Assembly (NCBI GenBank): GCA_016714465.1
Contig: JADKDT010000010.1
Span: forward strand, 94,575 to 158,574
DNA length: 64,000 nucleotides
Source: Candidatus Brachythrix odensensis
GTDB lineage: Bacteria > Chloroflexota > Anaerolineae > J036 > Brachytrichaceae
Direction of reading: 5' to 3'
Part shown: piece by piece, positions 32,963-42,413 of the stretch
How positions within the stretch are numbered: the stretch's first letter is position 1
Layout: the number at the start of each line of letters is the position of its first letter
The notes under the pieces: model-generated
Database searches by the model: none
Told to the model about the DNA's origin: nothing
The model's input: the letters and a program-made list of their open reading frames with translations, nothing else
Position numbers and translations under genes: made by a program

Positions 32963-33718
32963 ATGGATAGCACCGCAACTGAAATGGAACTGATTCTTAT
33001 CGTCGACGACGACCAGCGCATCCTGGACCTGGTGCGGCGCGCCCTGAGTTATGAGGGGTATCGGGTCATCTCGTCCCGGGATGGGGCGTCGGCGCTGGCC
33101 AGCGCGCGCGATCAAAGTCCCGATCTTGTTGTCATGGACTGGATGATGCCCGGACTGGATGGGCTTGCCGCGGTGCAGCGATTGCGAAATGCCGACACGA
33201 CGCCGGTGCTGATGCTGACCGGCCGCGATACGGTCGAGGACAAGCTCCGCGCCTTTGAAGCTGGTGTCGACGACTTCCTGGCCAAACCATTCGCGCCCGA
33301 GGAGTTGATTGCGCGGGTGCGGGCACTGCTTCGGCGCCGGAGTATTGCCGGACAGAACGGGCCGCTCCGTTTTGCTGACCTGGCCCTCGACCCTGCAACG
33401 CGCGCGGCGCGGCGCGGCACGCGCGAGATTGGGCTGACTCGGCGTGAAACGGAACTATTGACCTTTCTGATGCGTCACCCCGATCAGGTGCTCAAGCGCG
33501 ACAGAATCGTAGAGAGTGTGTGGGGAGGCCTGTTCAAGGGCGATGATACGGTGCTCGAAGTGTATGTCGGCTACCTTCGTTCCAAGCTTGAAGAGGCCGG
33601 TGAAGCACGCCTGATCCAAACGGTGCGCGGCGTGGGCTACGTGTTGCGCGAGCCCCTGAGCGCCGGCGCGCCAAAGGAGCCGCATGTCTCTGAGACTGCG
33701 CCTGGCCCTGGGGCTTAG
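32963..33718 (+). CDS. OmpR/PhoB-family response regulator
   Basis: A 251-residue regulator. The receiver (about 10-125) has VDDDQ, the phospho-Asp in LVVMDWMMPGLDG, Thr in LMLTGRD and Lys in DDFLAKPFAPEEL. The winged helix (about 150-235) has LTRRETELLTFLMRHPDQVLKRDRIVESVWG and VYVGYLRSKLEE. The C-terminal extension (SAGAPKEPHVSETAPGPGA) is encoded in the 35 nt that overlap the kinase gene. It is paired with the kinase downstream. Confidence 0.93.
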   Translation: MDSTATEMELILIVDDDQRILDLVRRALSYEGYRVISSRDGASALASARDQSPDLVVMDWMMPGLDGLAAVQRLRNADTTPVLMLTGRDTVEDKLRAFEAGVDDFLAKPFAPEELIARVRALLRRRSIAGQNGPLRFADLALDPATRAARRGTREIGLTRRETELLTFLMRHPDQVLKRDRIVESVWGGLFKGDDTVLEVYVGYLRSKLEEAGEARLIQTVRGVGYVLREPLSAGAPKEPHVSETAPGPGA

Positions 33719-35066
33719 CGCCCTCGTCATTGTCGCGGCGGCGATCTTTGGCGTCTTTGTCCATCAGACCGCCTATCGCATCGCGCGCGACGATCTTCGG
33801 CGCAGACTGACCGAGGAAGCCGGCGCCATCATCAACCGGTATGGCGTCTCGCGCCGCGAGTTGGTTCTTCCGGGCGAGGCAACCGCCCGGCTCGAGTTTT
33901 TTGCCCGCACGCGCGACGTGACCGGCCTGGCTGCGATCATCCCGCCGGATCTGACGGCGGCGAATCGCCCGCTGCCGCTGAGCAGCGCCGGCGGCGGCGG
34001 TGCTCGCGGCGGCTCCTGGTCAGAAATCGTCATCGTCGACGACGAATCGCTGTTGGTGCACACCGAGCCAGTGCTGGTCGAGAACTCGGTGATTGGGGTT
34101 GCCCAGGTCGCGCGCTCTTTCGAGGCTGAGCTGGCCGGCCTCGACACGCTCAGTCAGCAGCTCCTGGCAGGATCGGTCGCGATGACGGTGATCGCCTTCG
34201 GTCTGATCTGGTTGGCCATCGGGATCAGCCTGCGGCCCGTCGACCGGCTTACGGCGGCCGTCGAAGGCATGCGCGCGCGGCGCGACTATGGCCGCCGGCT
34301 GCGCACCCCGTATGCCGACGGTGAAATGGGGCGGCTGGCCATGGCGATTGACGGGCTCGTCTCGGAAGCCGAGGATGCCTACCAGCGCGCCCAGTCCAAT
34401 TTGAGCGCGCAACAGCGATTCTTCGCCCAGGTCTCACACGAGCTGCGCGCGCCTTTGACGACGATTCGGGGCAATCTCGGCCTGTTGCAGCGTGGCGCGA
34501 GCGTGCCCGACCCCGATCGCACTGAGATATTGCGGGATGCCATCGACGAAGCGGAACGCCTGACCCGCCTGGTAAATGAGCTGTCGGCAATGTCGCGGGC
34601 TGCCAGTCCGCATGGTTTACGCCTGGAGCCCGTTCAGGTGCGCGACATCGTCTTTGATGTGGCTCGCAAGGCCCGGATGATCGCCCGCGATCGGCGCCTG
34701 CTGGTTGACGCCGGCGAAGATGCTCTGGTGAATGGAAATCGTGACGCGATCACCCAGATTCTGATCGTTCTGATCGACAATGCGGCCAAGTTCACCCAGG
34801 CTGGCGGAACGATCGGGATACAGCTCCGGCGCGAGGGCCGCGATGTCGCGCTGACCGTGCGCGACAACGGATCGGGGGTCGCGCCTGAAGTCCTGCCGGT
34901 GATTTTCGAGCCGTATCAGGCTGGCGACCTGGGCCGGAATCCGAATGGCCTCGGGCTGGGCCTGGCCATCGCGCGGCAGCTTGCCGAAGCGCAGGGTGGG
35001 CGCATTTCGGCTGACAGCGTGCCCGGTGAGGGCAGCGCATTCACCGTGATCTTCCCCGCGCTCTAG
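33684..35066 (+). CDS. Sensor histidine kinase
   Basis: A 460-residue kinase. TM1 (about 5-28) and TM2 (about 165-187) bracket a ~135-residue periplasmic sensor that contains a Gly-rich loop (SSAGGGGARGGS). HAMP follows (RPVDRLTAAVEGMRARRDYGRRL). The phospho-His is in FAQVSHELRAPLTTIRGN, and the HATPase motifs are LIDNAAKFTQ, DNGSGV and NGLGLGLAIARQLAEAQGG. It overlaps the response regulator gene by 35 nt, tight translational coupling. The signal is unknown. Confidence 0.92.
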   Translation: MSLRLRLALGLSALVIVAAAIFGVFVHQTAYRIARDDLRRRLTEEAGAIINRYGVSRRELVLPGEATARLEFFARTRDVTGLAAIIPPDLTAANRPLPLSSAGGGGARGGSWSEIVIVDDESLLVHTEPVLVENSVIGVAQVARSFEAELAGLDTLSQQLLAGSVAMTVIAFGLIWLAIGISLRPVDRLTAAVEGMRARRDYGRRLRTPYADGEMGRLAMAIDGLVSEAEDAYQRAQSNLSAQQRFFAQVSHELRAPLTTIRGNLGLLQRGASVPDPDRTEILRDAIDEAERLTRLVNELSAMSRAASPHGLRLEPVQVRDIVFDVARKARMIARDRRLLVDAGEDALVNGNRDAITQILIVLIDNAAKFTQAGGTIGIQLRREGRDVALTVRDNGSGVAPEVLPVIFEPYQAGDLGRNPNGLGLGLAIARQLAEAQGGRISADSVPGEGSAFTVIFPAL

Positions 35067-35079
35067 CGAAAAATGCCCA

Positions 35080-35119
35080 ACCTGTCAGGTCCTTCGCGGG
35101 TGTAGGTGACCTGACAGGT
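35080..35119. terminator. Hairpin after the two-component operon
   Basis: ACCTGTCAGGTC (35080-35091) pairs with GACCTGACAGGT (35108-35119) across a 16-nt loop; a third related copy (ACCTGAAAGGTC) follows at about 35140. The 167-nt gap to the next gene contains no coding sequence. Confidence 0.6.
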
Positions 35120-35233
35120 CGCTTCGCCGCCGGGATAACCTGAAAGGTCAGGGCGTCTCTTGGCGTTGCGCTTGGCGCCATTCCAGTCATAATTCGGCCG
35201 GGCCCGCGTTCACCATGCGGGCCGGGAGCCTCA

Positions 35234-38200
35234 ATGACTGGAACTACCGCATCTGACATCTTTCTGCGCATCGAGGCGGGCTCGCACGCCGGCGTGATCG
35301 ACAACATGCTTGCGACGTCTGATGGCCGGCTTCTCGTCACTGGCGGCAAGGACAAGACGGTCCGGGTGTGGCGGGCGGCTCGCAACAGCCCGGTAAGGTC
35401 GCTGCTGTGGCAGATCGGGCCCGGACGGATCGGCGAGCTGTCGCGCATGGCCATTCATCCGGATAATGGCCTGATCTTCATCACCACGCGAAATGTTGAG
35501 GGCGGCCATTGGAACGAGCAGCATCTCGCCTGCACGCTGCGCATCTTCAATCTGGACAACGGCAATCAGATCATGAGCCATGCGGGTCTGGGTTGGGTTT
35601 CTGACATGCAATTCGTCGCCGGCGGGGCGGGGCTGCTCACGGTCGATCATCCCTCACGTACTGTTCGCTTGTTTGACACGGCGATGCTCCTGGCCGGCCA
35701 GAACCCAGCCCCGCTCGTCACGGGCGGCGCGATACCGGGCGAGCCGCGTCATGTCCAGACGTGGATGGCCGGCGGCGTCACGCGCCTGGCGATTGGCGCG
35801 TGGGAAATGGGTGGGGGTGTCTCGTTATGCGAACTCGCGACGTCGGGCGTCAACGTGCTGAAGTCCATCACCCTTCCCGACAACGACAATCCAGCCAGAC
35901 TGGCCGCCAGCGGCGAGCGGATTGCGGTGACGGGCGTCAACAGCCAGACCCTCTCGGTTTTTGATCTTGACCTGAACCCTGTGGGGGCGCCGCTCAAGCT
36001 CGAGGATCCGCCGGCCGGCCTGGCATTTTTGGATGACACGACGCTGTTGGTTGGCACCAACTCGGATAAGCCTGGAGCGAAAGTCCGAATATTTGATGTG
36101 ACGGGACTTCCCGCCCAGCGATGCGCCTATGCCGGCCATGGCGGCGCCGCGCGCGCCGTGGCCGGCCTGGCGGACGGAACTGCGGTCAGCGCCGGTGGTC
36201 CTGGCAATGAAATCCACTTCTGGAAACCAGCCGGCCCCGAGGGCGAACTCGTCCGGTTGATCAAGAGCGCCGGTCGCACGAACTACGCCGTGGGCATCTC
36301 GGCCGAGCGCAAGGTCGCCCTTGGCTTCCGGCCCCCGCCTCCGGGCGATGCGGGCGCGCCTGGCCCTCTCGAGATCGTGGTGGATCTCGATAATCTCGGC
36401 GTTGCCCCGCTGCCTCCGTCATCGATCTTCGCCCGAGCCGTGACGTCCCGGGACAACCTCAGGCTGACGCTGAAAGCGGATCGCGGCTCGAACCTGTTTC
36501 TTGAACCGAGGGATCAGCCGGTCACGGGGACACCTGACGAACCATGGTACTTTGCGGCGACCTATGGCTTTTCGCCGGCCGGCTCCATTTTGACCGGCGA
36601 TCGTGACGGGGCCGTCCGGCGGGTGCGCGTCTCAAACGACATCGCGCAACTCCCAGGCAGATTCCTGCGCGGCCATCAATCTCAGATCTTCGATCATGCC
36701 GCGAGCGGAGATTGGCTGGTCACCGGCGGCTACGATCAGGTCGCCCGGCTGTGGTATCTGCCCGACGTGGAGGCCGCTGACGAGACGCCGTTGCGGCCGG
36801 CCCTGAACCTGTTTGTGGCAGCCGATGGCGAATGGGTGATCTGGAGCGAAAGCAACTTCTACGATGCCAGTGATGGCGGCGACGCCTATCTCGGTTTTCA
36901 CGCCAATCAGGGCGACGACCAGGAGGCCCAGTTCGTCTGCGCCGATCGGTTTGTGTCGCTGTTGTACCGGCCCGGCGTCATCCGGGCCATTTTGGAGACC
37001 GGCAGCGAGCAGCGCGCGCTGACTTCTCTGGGCATGACCCTGCCTGATCTGGCCGGAAACCTGCCGCCCGTCGTCGAGTGCCACGCCGAGCCGGTCATTC
37101 GAACCGGCGAGCGGTATGTCGAACTCCACGTCGAGGTCAGGCCTGCCGGGATGCAGCGCCTTCGGCGGGTCTGGGTGCTTCGCAATGATCACATCGTCTT
37201 CGATGACCGGACGGCCAGTTCGGGGCCACGGGTATTCTCGGCATTGCGGCTTGATCTCGAACCCGGCGAGAACCGTTTCAAGATTCTGGCCGAGGGGGAT
37301 GGCGCAAAGAGCGCGCCCGTCTTCATTACGGTGAATCCGGCCCGGGATTCGGATGAAGACGGGGACCCTTCGGCCATGCCAGGCTTCGGGTATGGCGGCG
37401 GCGGAGGAGGAGACGCCGACGCTGCCCCGGGTCCGAACACCGACGCACCGCAAAAACCCGCCGAGATAGCGCCCGCGCCGGCGGCTGGGGGCGGGGAAGA
37501 GATACCCGGGCAGGCCTCGCCCATCCGGCCGTTGTCGGTGAGCATCGTCTTCAAGGTGCCTGTGAAGACGGACCGGAAAATTCCCGTTTCAGTCTTGAAA
37601 AACGGCAAGAAGGTTCGCGGCGCCGTCTCACGGAAAAAGGACATCATTACCGTTCGGGTGCCTGTGCCCGAGGGCAAACACAGCATCACCGTAACGGCCG
37701 GCGCGCGCAAGGACGCGCGCCCGGTCTTTGCGGGTGAGATCCAAACGGGCAGGTGGGCGGAAGGCACCGTTGAGGCAAGACCCGCCGGATCCGCGCCGCC
37801 CGCGAATGCCGGCGGCTCGCCCCCCCCACCGCCGGCCGCGGCCGGCAAACCGAATCTCTACATCTTGACGATCGGCGTGTCGGCGCTGAAAAACCCCACG
37901 GCCGGATATCCAAACCTGCGGTTTGCCGCCGCCGATGCCGTCGCAGTGAGGGAAGCGCTCGAAACGCAGCGAGGCGTTGTGTTCGATGAGGTTCAGGCGT
38001 GGGAGCTGCTCAACGAAGACGCCACCCTCGAGCATGTGCGCACGGCGCTCCTGACGCTTGAATCGACGATTCGCGCGCGCGGGCGGCGGACCGCCCCGGA
38101 TGGCTCCACGATCCGTGATGTGACGGTGATTTTTCTCGCCGGGCATGGCGTGCAGACAACCGATGGCGAGTTCTACTTTCTGACCCACGACTTTGATTTT

Positions 38201-38647
38201 GCCAATCGAAAGGCGACGGGTTTGAGCTTTATCGAACTGGGTGACAGCGTCACCTCATTTCCGACAGAGCTCTTTATTCTGATCGACGCCTGCCATTCGT
38301 CGATGGCTGGCGCGACCGCCTTATCCGGACTGCGGCCCGAGGAACTGTTCAAGCGGCTGAGCGCCCTAAACGAGCGCGCCCAGACGATCTTCAGCGCCAG
38401 CCAGAAAGGCGAGCTTGCCCTGGAGGATCCGAACCTCGGGCACGGACTCTTCACAAATGGGATCCTGAAAACGCTGCAGACCGCGCCTCCGAACACCAAC
38501 ATTTCGCAGCTGAGGCTGATCGACATGACGGAGTCCAAGGTTCTCGATTGGTCACGGGGACAACAGAAGCCGTCCTTCCGGGTGTATGGCGATCAGTCGC
38601 GCTGGATCGTGTTTCGCCGCGATGAGCCAGCGCCGGAGACGGCCTGA
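35234..38647 (+). CDS. WD40 beta-propeller-caspase (C14-like) protein
   Basis: A 1137-residue multidomain protein. WD40-type repeats occupy about residues 12-520 (for example DGRLLVTGGKDKTVRVWRA and SGDWLVTGGYDQVARLWYLP). An Ig-like beta domain (about 615-690) follows, then a Gly/Ala/Pro linker (about 700-760) and a second beta domain (about 760-845). The C-terminal caspase-like peptidase (about 875-1130) has the catalytic dyad His971 in FLAGHGV and Cys1020 in LIDACHS. Such proteins are proposed to be proteolytic switches in bacterial stress, cell death or defence; the propeller is the likely sensor. No signal peptide: cytoplasmic. It stands next to a histone-H1-like gene and a STAND ATPase on the same strand. 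Confidence 0.88.
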   Translation: MTGTTASDIFLRIEAGSHAGVIDNMLATSDGRLLVTGGKDKTVRVWRAARNSPVRSLLWQIGPGRIGELSRMAIHPDNGLIFITTRNVEGGHWNEQHLACTLRIFNLDNGNQIMSHAGLGWVSDMQFVAGGAGLLTVDHPSRTVRLFDTAMLLAGQNPAPLVTGGAIPGEPRHVQTWMAGGVTRLAIGAWEMGGGVSLCELATSGVNVLKSITLPDNDNPARLAASGERIAVTGVNSQTLSVFDLDLNPVGAPLKLEDPPAGLAFLDDTTLLVGTNSDKPGAKVRIFDVTGLPAQRCAYAGHGGAARAVAGLADGTAVSAGGPGNEIHFWKPAGPEGELVRLIKSAGRTNYAVGISAERKVALGFRPPPPGDAGAPGPLEIVVDLDNLGVAPLPPSSIFARAVTSRDNLRLTLKADRGSNLFLEPRDQPVTGTPDEPWYFAATYGFSPAGSILTGDRDGAVRRVRVSNDIAQLPGRFLRGHQSQIFDHAASGDWLVTGGYDQVARLWYLPDVEAADETPLRPALNLFVAADGEWVIWSESNFYDASDGGDAYLGFHANQGDDQEAQFVCADRFVSLLYRPGVIRAILETGSEQRALTSLGMTLPDLAGNLPPVVECHAEPVIRTGERYVELHVEVRPAGMQRLRRVWVLRNDHIVFDDRTASSGPRVFSALRLDLEPGENRFKILAEGDGAKSAPVFITVNPARDSDEDGDPSAMPGFGYGGGGGGDADAAPGPNTDAPQKPAEIAPAPAAGGGEEIPGQASPIRPLSVSIVFKVPVKTDRKIPVSVLKNGKKVRGAVSRKKDIITVRVPVPEGKHSITVTAGARKDARPVFAGEIQTGRWAEGTVEARPAGSAPPANAGGSPPPPPAAAGKPNLYILTIGVSALKNPTAGYPNLRFAAADAVAVREALETQRGVVFDEVQAWELLNEDATLEHVRTALLTLESTIRARGRRTAPDGSTIRDVTVIFLAGHGVQTTDGEFYFLTHDFDFANRKATGLSFIELGDSVTSFPTELFILIDACHSSMAGATALSGLRPEELFKRLSALNERAQTIFSASQKGELALEDPNLGHGLFTNGILKTLQTAPPNTNISQLRLIDMTESKVLDWSRGQQKPSFRVYGDQSRWIVFRRDEPAPETA

Positions 38648-38756
38648 CAGGCGCCGGCTTTCGGGGATGTCAAAAGCCCGTGCGCAGATTCGCCGTTGGT
38701 GCTAACATCGCGTCCAATACCGAATCGATTCGGGCCAAGTATTTTTGGGAGGCAAT

Positions 38757-39137
38757 ATGGCAGCAACAAAGAAGACAGTAACAAAGAAACCCGTCGCAAA
38801 GAAGGTCGCCGCAAAGAAGGTCGTTGCGAAGAAGACAGTGGCCGCGAAGGTCGTTGCGAAGAAGCCAGTCGCCAAGAAGACCGTGGCAAAGAAGCCGGTC
38901 GCAAAGAAGCCGGTCGCAAAGAAGCCGGTCGCAAAGAAGCCGGTCGCAAAGAAGCCGGTCGCGAAGAAGCCCGTTCCTCCGCCGGCCGCATCATGGGACC
39001 AGCCCGAGCAGCCACTTGATCCTGCCGCCATGGATGGCCGGGGCGAGCGCGGGCCGACTGGCGCTCTGAGGTCAACAGCGTCCGACTCACAGGTTGCAGT
39101 CACGCCGACCGCGCCGCCGGACGCTACCGGGAACTAA
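38757..39137 (+). CDS. Histone H1-like Lys/Ala/Pro/Val-repeat protein
   Basis: A 126-residue very basic protein. Residues 2-80 are KK(P/T/V)VA-type pentapeptides resembling the C-terminal tail of histone H1 and bacterial AlgP/Hc1-like nucleoid proteins; residues 82-126 are an acidic, Pro-rich tail. It probably binds DNA or RNA nonspecifically and compacts the nucleoid. ATG 38757 follows GGGAGG at ideal spacing. The repeat is encoded by a near-perfect 15-nt tandem array, so its length may vary between strains. Confidence 0.8.
   Translation: MAATKKTVTKKPVAKKVAAKKVVAKKTVAAKVVAKKPVAKKTVAKKPVAKKPVAKKPVAKKPVAKKPVAKKPVPPPAASWDQPEQPLDPAAMDGRGERGPTGALRSTASDSQVAVTPTAPPDATGN
38886..38960 (+). repeat. 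Five perfect 15-nt tandem repeats in the H1-like gene
   Basis: Five identical units GCAAAGAAGCCGGTC, flanked by diverged units on both sides. Each encodes a KKPVA frame, so unit number changes keep the protein in frame. Confidence 0.9.
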
Positions 39138-39329
39138 CCCGAGAGGTATCTTGACACTGCCGCTCTGGGTGGCCGAGCCGAGCGCCTGCCGCCCCGTGGT
39201 GGACAAGACATATCTCATTTGCTTTCGAGGCCGGCGGCGGATTGGCGAATGGGCCTGTCCGTAACAGCGCGCGAGCGCTGATCTTGCCGCGCCCGATGCC
39301 GCGCGGCTTTTCTTGTCCGGAAATCGCAA

Positions 39330-42317
39330 ATGCCCGAAACTGAACACTTCGTCGCGCGGAAGGCAGAGTTGGCGCGCCTGCATGAGATGCTCGAACTCGC
39401 TCTGACGGGCAAAGGCCAGGTTTGCTTTGTCGCGGGCGAGGCGGGCACAGGCAAAACGGCCCTGTCTGAAGCCTTTCAAGCTGAAGCCCAGACGCGCTAC
39501 GCCGACCTCGTCATCGCAGGCGGCGCCTGCGACGCGCAGGTGGGCGATTCTTCGCCCTACGCCCCATTTCATGAGCTTCTTGCGGCCCTGACCGATGGCG
39601 TGGCCGGCCGCGCGGTCGCCCCCAAAGTCAAAAAGGAGAACAGCGCCCGCGTCCTCAAAACGATGCGTCTGATCGCCGAAGCGCTCGCAAAATTCGGCCC
39701 CGATCTTGTCGGCGTCTTCATCCCTGGAACCCCCTTCATCGGCAAGATGGCCGACTTTCTGATCGACCAGGCCGGCCTGCGCGACAAGCTCAAGAAACGT
39801 ATCAGCGCGAAAGAAGCCGCTCATCCGTTGCTAGTGTCGGGCTCGCTCAGTCAAGACCAAATCATTGAGCAGTTCGTAAACCTGCTTCGGGATCTGGCCG
39901 CCCGCATGCCCTTGCTGATCGTCCTCGACGACCTGCATTGGGCTGACACGGCCTCGATCGATCTGGTCTTCCGTTTGATTCGCCGGCTGGCGGATAGCCG
40001 GCTGTTCATTTTGTGCGCGCTTCGCCCGCACGATCTGCGGTCCTCGCCGGGGGATGCGCCGCATCCACTCGAGAAGGTCATCAACGAGGCCCGCCGGCTG
40101 CGCGGCGACATCTGGCTGGATCTGACCGAGGTCAGCGAGAGGACTGGCCGCGACTTCATCGATGCGCTGATCGACGCGGAGCCAAACCACATCGGGAGGG
40201 TGTTCCGCCACAACCTGTTTGCCCATACCGAGGGCCACCCTCTCTTTACGGTCGAGCTACTGCGCGACTTTCGCGATCGCGGCATTTTGGTGCTGGATCA
40301 GGACGAGGCGTGGACGCTGGCCGGCCCCGTCGACTGGAGCGCCATCCCGGCCCGGGTGGAGGGGGTTGTCGCATCGCGTTTGAGCGGGCTGACGAAAGAA
40401 CTGAGGGACGTCCTCGACATTGCGGCGGCCGAGGGCCAGGAATTTACGGCCGAACTGATTGCGCGGGTGGAGTCGCGCGAGGGCCGCGACATTGTGCGCC
40501 ATTTGAGCGGGCAGCTGCAAAACCCGCTCCAACTGGTGCGCGGGCTCGACACGCGGCGGCTCGGCGCGCAGCGCCTGTCGCGCTATCGCTTTGGGCACCA
40601 GCTTGTCCAGAAGTATTTATATGACGAATTGGACGCGGTCCAGCGTTCGTATCTGCACGAGGCGGTTGGTTTTGCGCTGGAAGCGTTGTACGGCGCCGAG
40701 GCGTCCTCGATTGCGCCTCAGTTGGCGCGCCACTTCGAATTGGCGGGATTTCCCGACAAGGCGCGGTTCTATCTGGCCCAGGCGGCGGATCAGGCCGCGG
40801 CCGAGTATGCCAATGACGCCGCCATCGACTTCTTTGGGCGGTCCCTGGCGCTGACGCCCGCATCGGCCATCAGCGATCGCATCGCTCTCCTGTCCGGCCG
40901 TGAGCGGGTATATAACGTGCTGGGTCAGCGCGAACTTCAGCGATCCGATCTGGATGCGCTCCAGGAACTGGCGGTAGGACCCGAGCAAGCGCGCTTGAGG
41001 ACCGAGTTGCTGATTCGGCGGGCGAGTATGGCCCTCGAGATGAGCGACTTCGGCGCCGCCATCGACGCCGCCACGGCCGCCGAAAGCGTGGCCGCCGACG
41101 ACGGGGATCGGGCTGCGGCTGAAGCCCGGGTCAAGGCCATGCTCATCCGGGCCCGGGCCCACTTCCAGCGCGGCGAAGCCGACGCGAGCAGGACGGACAT
41201 CGAGGCAGCCCTTGCGCTCAGCCGCGCGGCCGATCTCAGCTTCCACTATGGCATGGCGCTCGAACAACAGGGCGTGCTTCGCTGGTCAGTCGGAGACTTC
41301 ACCGGGGCGAAGGCAATTCTGGAGGAGGCGCTTGGGCTGTATCGCGAGGCCGGCGACCTGCGGGCTGAGTCCTCGGCGCTGAACAACCTTGGGATCGTGA
41401 CGATGGACCAGCGCGACTTTGCCCGGGCCGGCCAATACTACGAACAAGGTCGGGCCATCGTGGTGCGGACCGGGCAGCGGGTGTCCGAGGGATATCTTCT
41501 GATGAACGAGGGCAATGCCGGTTATGACGCGGGCGATTACGGCCTGGCCCGGCGCTGCGCGGAACTCGCCCTTGAAATCGCGGTGGACAGTTCGGAGCGC
41601 CAGTTGCAGGCGCTGAGCCTGGGCAATCTGGCCGAAACTCTGGCCGAGGTGGGCGACTACAAGGCTGCCCGCGGCCAGGCCGAGCGCGCGCTGGCCTTGG
41701 CCACCAAAATTGGTTTCCGGCGCGGGATGTGCGCTTGGCGCAACCTGCTCTCCTGGATCCTGCTTTCGATGGGTGACGCACCGGGCGGGCTCGCTCACGC
41801 CGAAGCGGGAATCGCCCTGGCCAGCGAGCCGGCGCTGCGCCCACGCCTGGGCGGGCTGCGCATGCGTCAGGCCCGTGCCTTGACCGCGCTTGGCCGGCAC
41901 GCCGAGGCCATGGCGGCCGCTGAGGCCGCGCGCGCCCTGGCGTCCGAACTGGGCTCGCCCGCGCTGGCTGTTCAGGCCGATGCAGCTCGAGCCGAAGCCA
42001 TGCTTGCCCGTGGAGAGGCAGGGGATGGCGCAATGGCCCTCAGGCTGTGCCTTGCCGAAGCTGAGCTCCTGGACCATGCTGATGCCGGCGGCGTGCCGAT
42101 CGAGTATCCGCTGTGGACGAGCCTGGTGATGATCCAGGCCATGGTCGCGGCCGGGGATACGCGCGCGCCCGACGCGGCTCGGGCGGCGGTGGACGCGCTC
42201 AAGGCGCGCGCCGCGCGGATCACGGACCTGGCCATGCGGCGCGGCTTTGTCGATGACGTCCCCGAGCACTCGGCCATCCAGCGGCTGCATGCGGCGCTTT
42301 CGGCGAAATCAGCATAA
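39330..42317 (+). CDS. STAND-type AAA ATPase with TPR repeats
   Basis: A 995-residue signal-transduction ATPase. The P-loop GEAGTGKT is at residues 36-43 and Walker B LLIVLDDLHWAD at about 195-206. A winged-helix region (about 330-420) follows, then about a dozen TPR-like helical repeats from about 480 to 960 (for example ALEEALGLYREAGDLRAESSALNNLGIVTMDQRDFARAGQYYEQG). The layout is that of MalT/AfsR-like predicted ATPases but without a DNA-binding domain or cyclase domain at either end. It may serve as a ligand-triggered oligomeric scaffold. No gene partner is fused; the caspase gene 700 bp upstream is a candidate. Confidence 0.87.
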   Translation: MPETEHFVARKAELARLHEMLELALTGKGQVCFVAGEAGTGKTALSEAFQAEAQTRYADLVIAGGACDAQVGDSSPYAPFHELLAALTDGVAGRAVAPKVKKENSARVLKTMRLIAEALAKFGPDLVGVFIPGTPFIGKMADFLIDQAGLRDKLKKRISAKEAAHPLLVSGSLSQDQIIEQFVNLLRDLAARMPLLIVLDDLHWADTASIDLVFRLIRRLADSRLFILCALRPHDLRSSPGDAPHPLEKVINEARRLRGDIWLDLTEVSERTGRDFIDALIDAEPNHIGRVFRHNLFAHTEGHPLFTVELLRDFRDRGILVLDQDEAWTLAGPVDWSAIPARVEGVVASRLSGLTKELRDVLDIAAAEGQEFTAELIARVESREGRDIVRHLSGQLQNPLQLVRGLDTRRLGAQRLSRYRFGHQLVQKYLYDELDAVQRSYLHEAVGFALEALYGAEASSIAPQLARHFELAGFPDKARFYLAQAADQAAAEYANDAAIDFFGRSLALTPASAISDRIALLSGRERVYNVLGQRELQRSDLDALQELAVGPEQARLRTELLIRRASMALEMSDFGAAIDAATAAESVAADDGDRAAAEARVKAMLIRARAHFQRGEADASRTDIEAALALSRAADLSFHYGMALEQQGVLRWSVGDFTGAKAILEEALGLYREAGDLRAESSALNNLGIVTMDQRDFARAGQYYEQGRAIVVRTGQRVSEGYLLMNEGNAGYDAGDYGLARRCAELALEIAVDSSERQLQALSLGNLAETLAEVGDYKAARGQAERALALATKIGFRRGMCAWRNLLSWILLSMGDAPGGLAHAEAGIALASEPALRPRLGGLRMRQARALTALGRHAEAMAAAEAARALASELGSPALAVQADAARAEAMLARGEAGDGAMALRLCLAEAELLDHADAGGVPIEYPLWTSLVMIQAMVAAGDTRAPDAARAAVDALKARAARITDLAMRRGFVDDVPEHSAIQRLHAALSAKSA

Positions 42318-42327
42318 CGTCGCAAAT

Positions 42328-42400
42328 GATCAACCTCGCCGGTAGGCGCTGACTGGTCCGAGCAGGCGCCTCTCGAAGGCGCCTACCCGCGAGCTTGATC
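42328..42400. terminator. Nested hairpin between convergent genes
   Basis: Outer arms 42328-42349 and 42379-42400 pair over 22 bp with two mismatches; the loop contains another small palindrome (GGCGCC...GGCGCC). It lies between the STAND gene and the convergent lipoprotein gene. Confidence 0.7.
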
Positions 42401-42413
42401 GCCTGCGGATCTG

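Noticed and set aside
38886..38960. Short tandem repeats as a CRISPR array
   Set aside because: 15-nt contiguous units without spacers, inside a coding sequence; no CRISPR leader or cas genes.
39138..39329. Promoter at TTGACA 39151-39156 for the STAND gene
   Set aside because: No acceptable -10 at 16-18 nt; too weak to list as a feature.
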